64,000 nucleotides of DNA from positions 4,652,038 to 4,716,037 of the forward strand of contig NZ_JACHIR010000001.1 in the NCBI RefSeq assembly GCF_014203355.1, given 5' to 3'. Numbering within the stretch: position 1 is the first letter of the stretch; the number at the start of each line of letters is the position of its first letter. The DNA comes from Kutzneria kofuensis. GTDB taxonomy: Bacteria; Actinomycetota; Actinomycetes; Mycobacteriales; Pseudonocardiaceae. A program made the position numbers and the translations under genes. Positions 63,251-64,000 of this stretch are shown piece by piece. Under the pieces are notes generated by a model. That model had not been told where the DNA came from. It did no database searches and saw only the letters and a list, made by a program, of their open reading frames with translations.

Positions 63251-64000
63251 CTTGATGTGCCGCGCTCGGCCGAGACCTTGGCGCGCGTTATCGGGATGAG
63301 CGACCAACTGGTTGTTCTCGGAGGCTGAACACCGGAGCAGCCGCATGGCGCTACATCTGGGTCGCCACAACGCCTTGGCGGTAGTCAGGTCGTACGCAGG
63401 TCCTGCTGAGCGGTTGCCGCTCGTCCATGCGGCCACCAGCAAGCTACGAGGGCTACGTGAAACCGCTGGTAGACAACTCACGCGATGAGATGGTGCGTGA
63501 CAGTCGCCGCGTCGGGGTCGTCTCGGTTCTCCTGCTGCCGACCGGTGGCCGATGAGCGCCAGTGACGCATGTTGCCCGTTCCAGAAGCACGTTGTCGGCC
63601 GTACTACAGATGGCGCAGATGAGCAGATGTACGCCGAGGGACGTCTCCTTTTGCTCGCCTAACTGACTGACGAACCGTAAGTGAACCTCACCGAGAGGGG
63701 CTGGATCGCTTGGGGTGGCCATGAGAAAGCCGAAAATGTGATAACGATGCTGGGTGGGGTTTTACCGTGTGACCCCCTTGCGATCGCTGGCATGCAATGA
63801 CGGATCGCTGGCATATGTGGTTATCGTAACCTGCAAGACTGTCGTTCTTGCGGCTCGTGTTGGAGCTTTCGCAACGTTCTCCGCAAAGAAGGAACCGTGC
63901 GGCGGTCGTCCACTGTTGACCGTCACGGTTATTTGTGAAGGTGGTAATGATGAATTCAAGGTGTTCCAAGCGACACCACAAGCTCGCCGTGATCGTCCGG
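63251..64000. other. Decayed region, no gene recognised
   Basis: 750 bases with lower GC and no supportable gene; short frames lack family likeness. A 12-bp direct repeat GATCGCTGGCAT lies at 63782-63793 and 63803-63814. It probably continues the decayed element represented by the integrase relic. Confidence 0.45.

Noticed and set aside
63782-63814. GATCGCTGGCAT direct repeat as an attachment site
   Set aside because: Copies are only 21 bp apart, unrelated to the tRNA-Tyr 3' end, with no gene between them.

Overview
High-GC, strongly actinobacterial DNA: GTG starts are frequent, most genes overlap or nearly touch, and the chromosomal gene order (menB, menD, a DUF3592 membrane protein, an mgtA-like mannosyltransferase, menG, menJ, a polyprenyl-diphosphate synthase, htpX, yajQ) follows the Mycobacterium tuberculosis Rv0548c-Rv0566c block. 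A complete complex I operon sits inside that block. I infer a filamentous actinomycete, most likely Pseudonocardiales; the species cannot be named from this sequence.

Layout. 0-13.2 kb: menaquinone biosynthesis (menB, menD, menF, menG, menJ) mixed with a secreted M1 peptidase, an inositol-monophosphatase-like enzyme and two GT4 glycosyltransferases. 13.2-29.4 kb: the full 14-gene nuoA-N operon behind two adjacent perfect Rex-type operators, closed by a strong hairpin. 29.4-38.7 kb: a HigBA-like toxin-antitoxin pair, polyprenyl synthase, a membrane-anchored sunset-domain protein, korAB (2-oxoglutarate:ferredoxin oxidoreductase), an enoyl-CoA hydratase, an Lrp/AsnC regulator and a dimethylargininase (ddaH). 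38.7-54.4 kb: an integrative element of the actinomycete AICE/pSAM2 type. 54.4-62.4 kb: chromosome again, with a PPOX-fold protein, polysaccharide deacetylase, a small membrane protein with an amyloid-like motif, an ATP-grasp enzyme, an orphan nuoB-nuoC-nuoI trio, htpX, rfbA, yajQ and tRNA-Tyr. 62.4-64 kb: decayed DNA holding a frameshifted AICE-type integrase next to the tRNA.

The element is bounded by a 36-bp direct repeat with one mismatch (38696-38731 and 54407-54442). The left copy begins inside the codon of the predicted catalytic cysteine of ddaH and covers the last codons and the stop, so insertion rebuilds the enzyme exactly. The core is int-xis-repSA, a DUF2637 (SpdB-like) protein, an FtsK-type TraSA, a GntR-type KorSA with a palindromic operator, and an XRE/DUF5919-NUDIX(Pif)-HD cassette. 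Two visibly AT-richer cargo loci lie at the extreme ends: a 516-aa protein of unknown function with a HEPN-like Rx5H motif next to attL, and a ParB-like protein plus Dam methylase operon next to attR. These are the best candidates for an undescribed (probably defensive) system.

How the genes fit together: menB/D/F/G/J and the polyprenyl synthase make and modify menaquinone, complex I reduces it with electrons from NADH, and KorAB feeds reduced ferredoxin from the TCA cycle. The Rex sites would tie nuo transcription to the NADH/NAD+ ratio.
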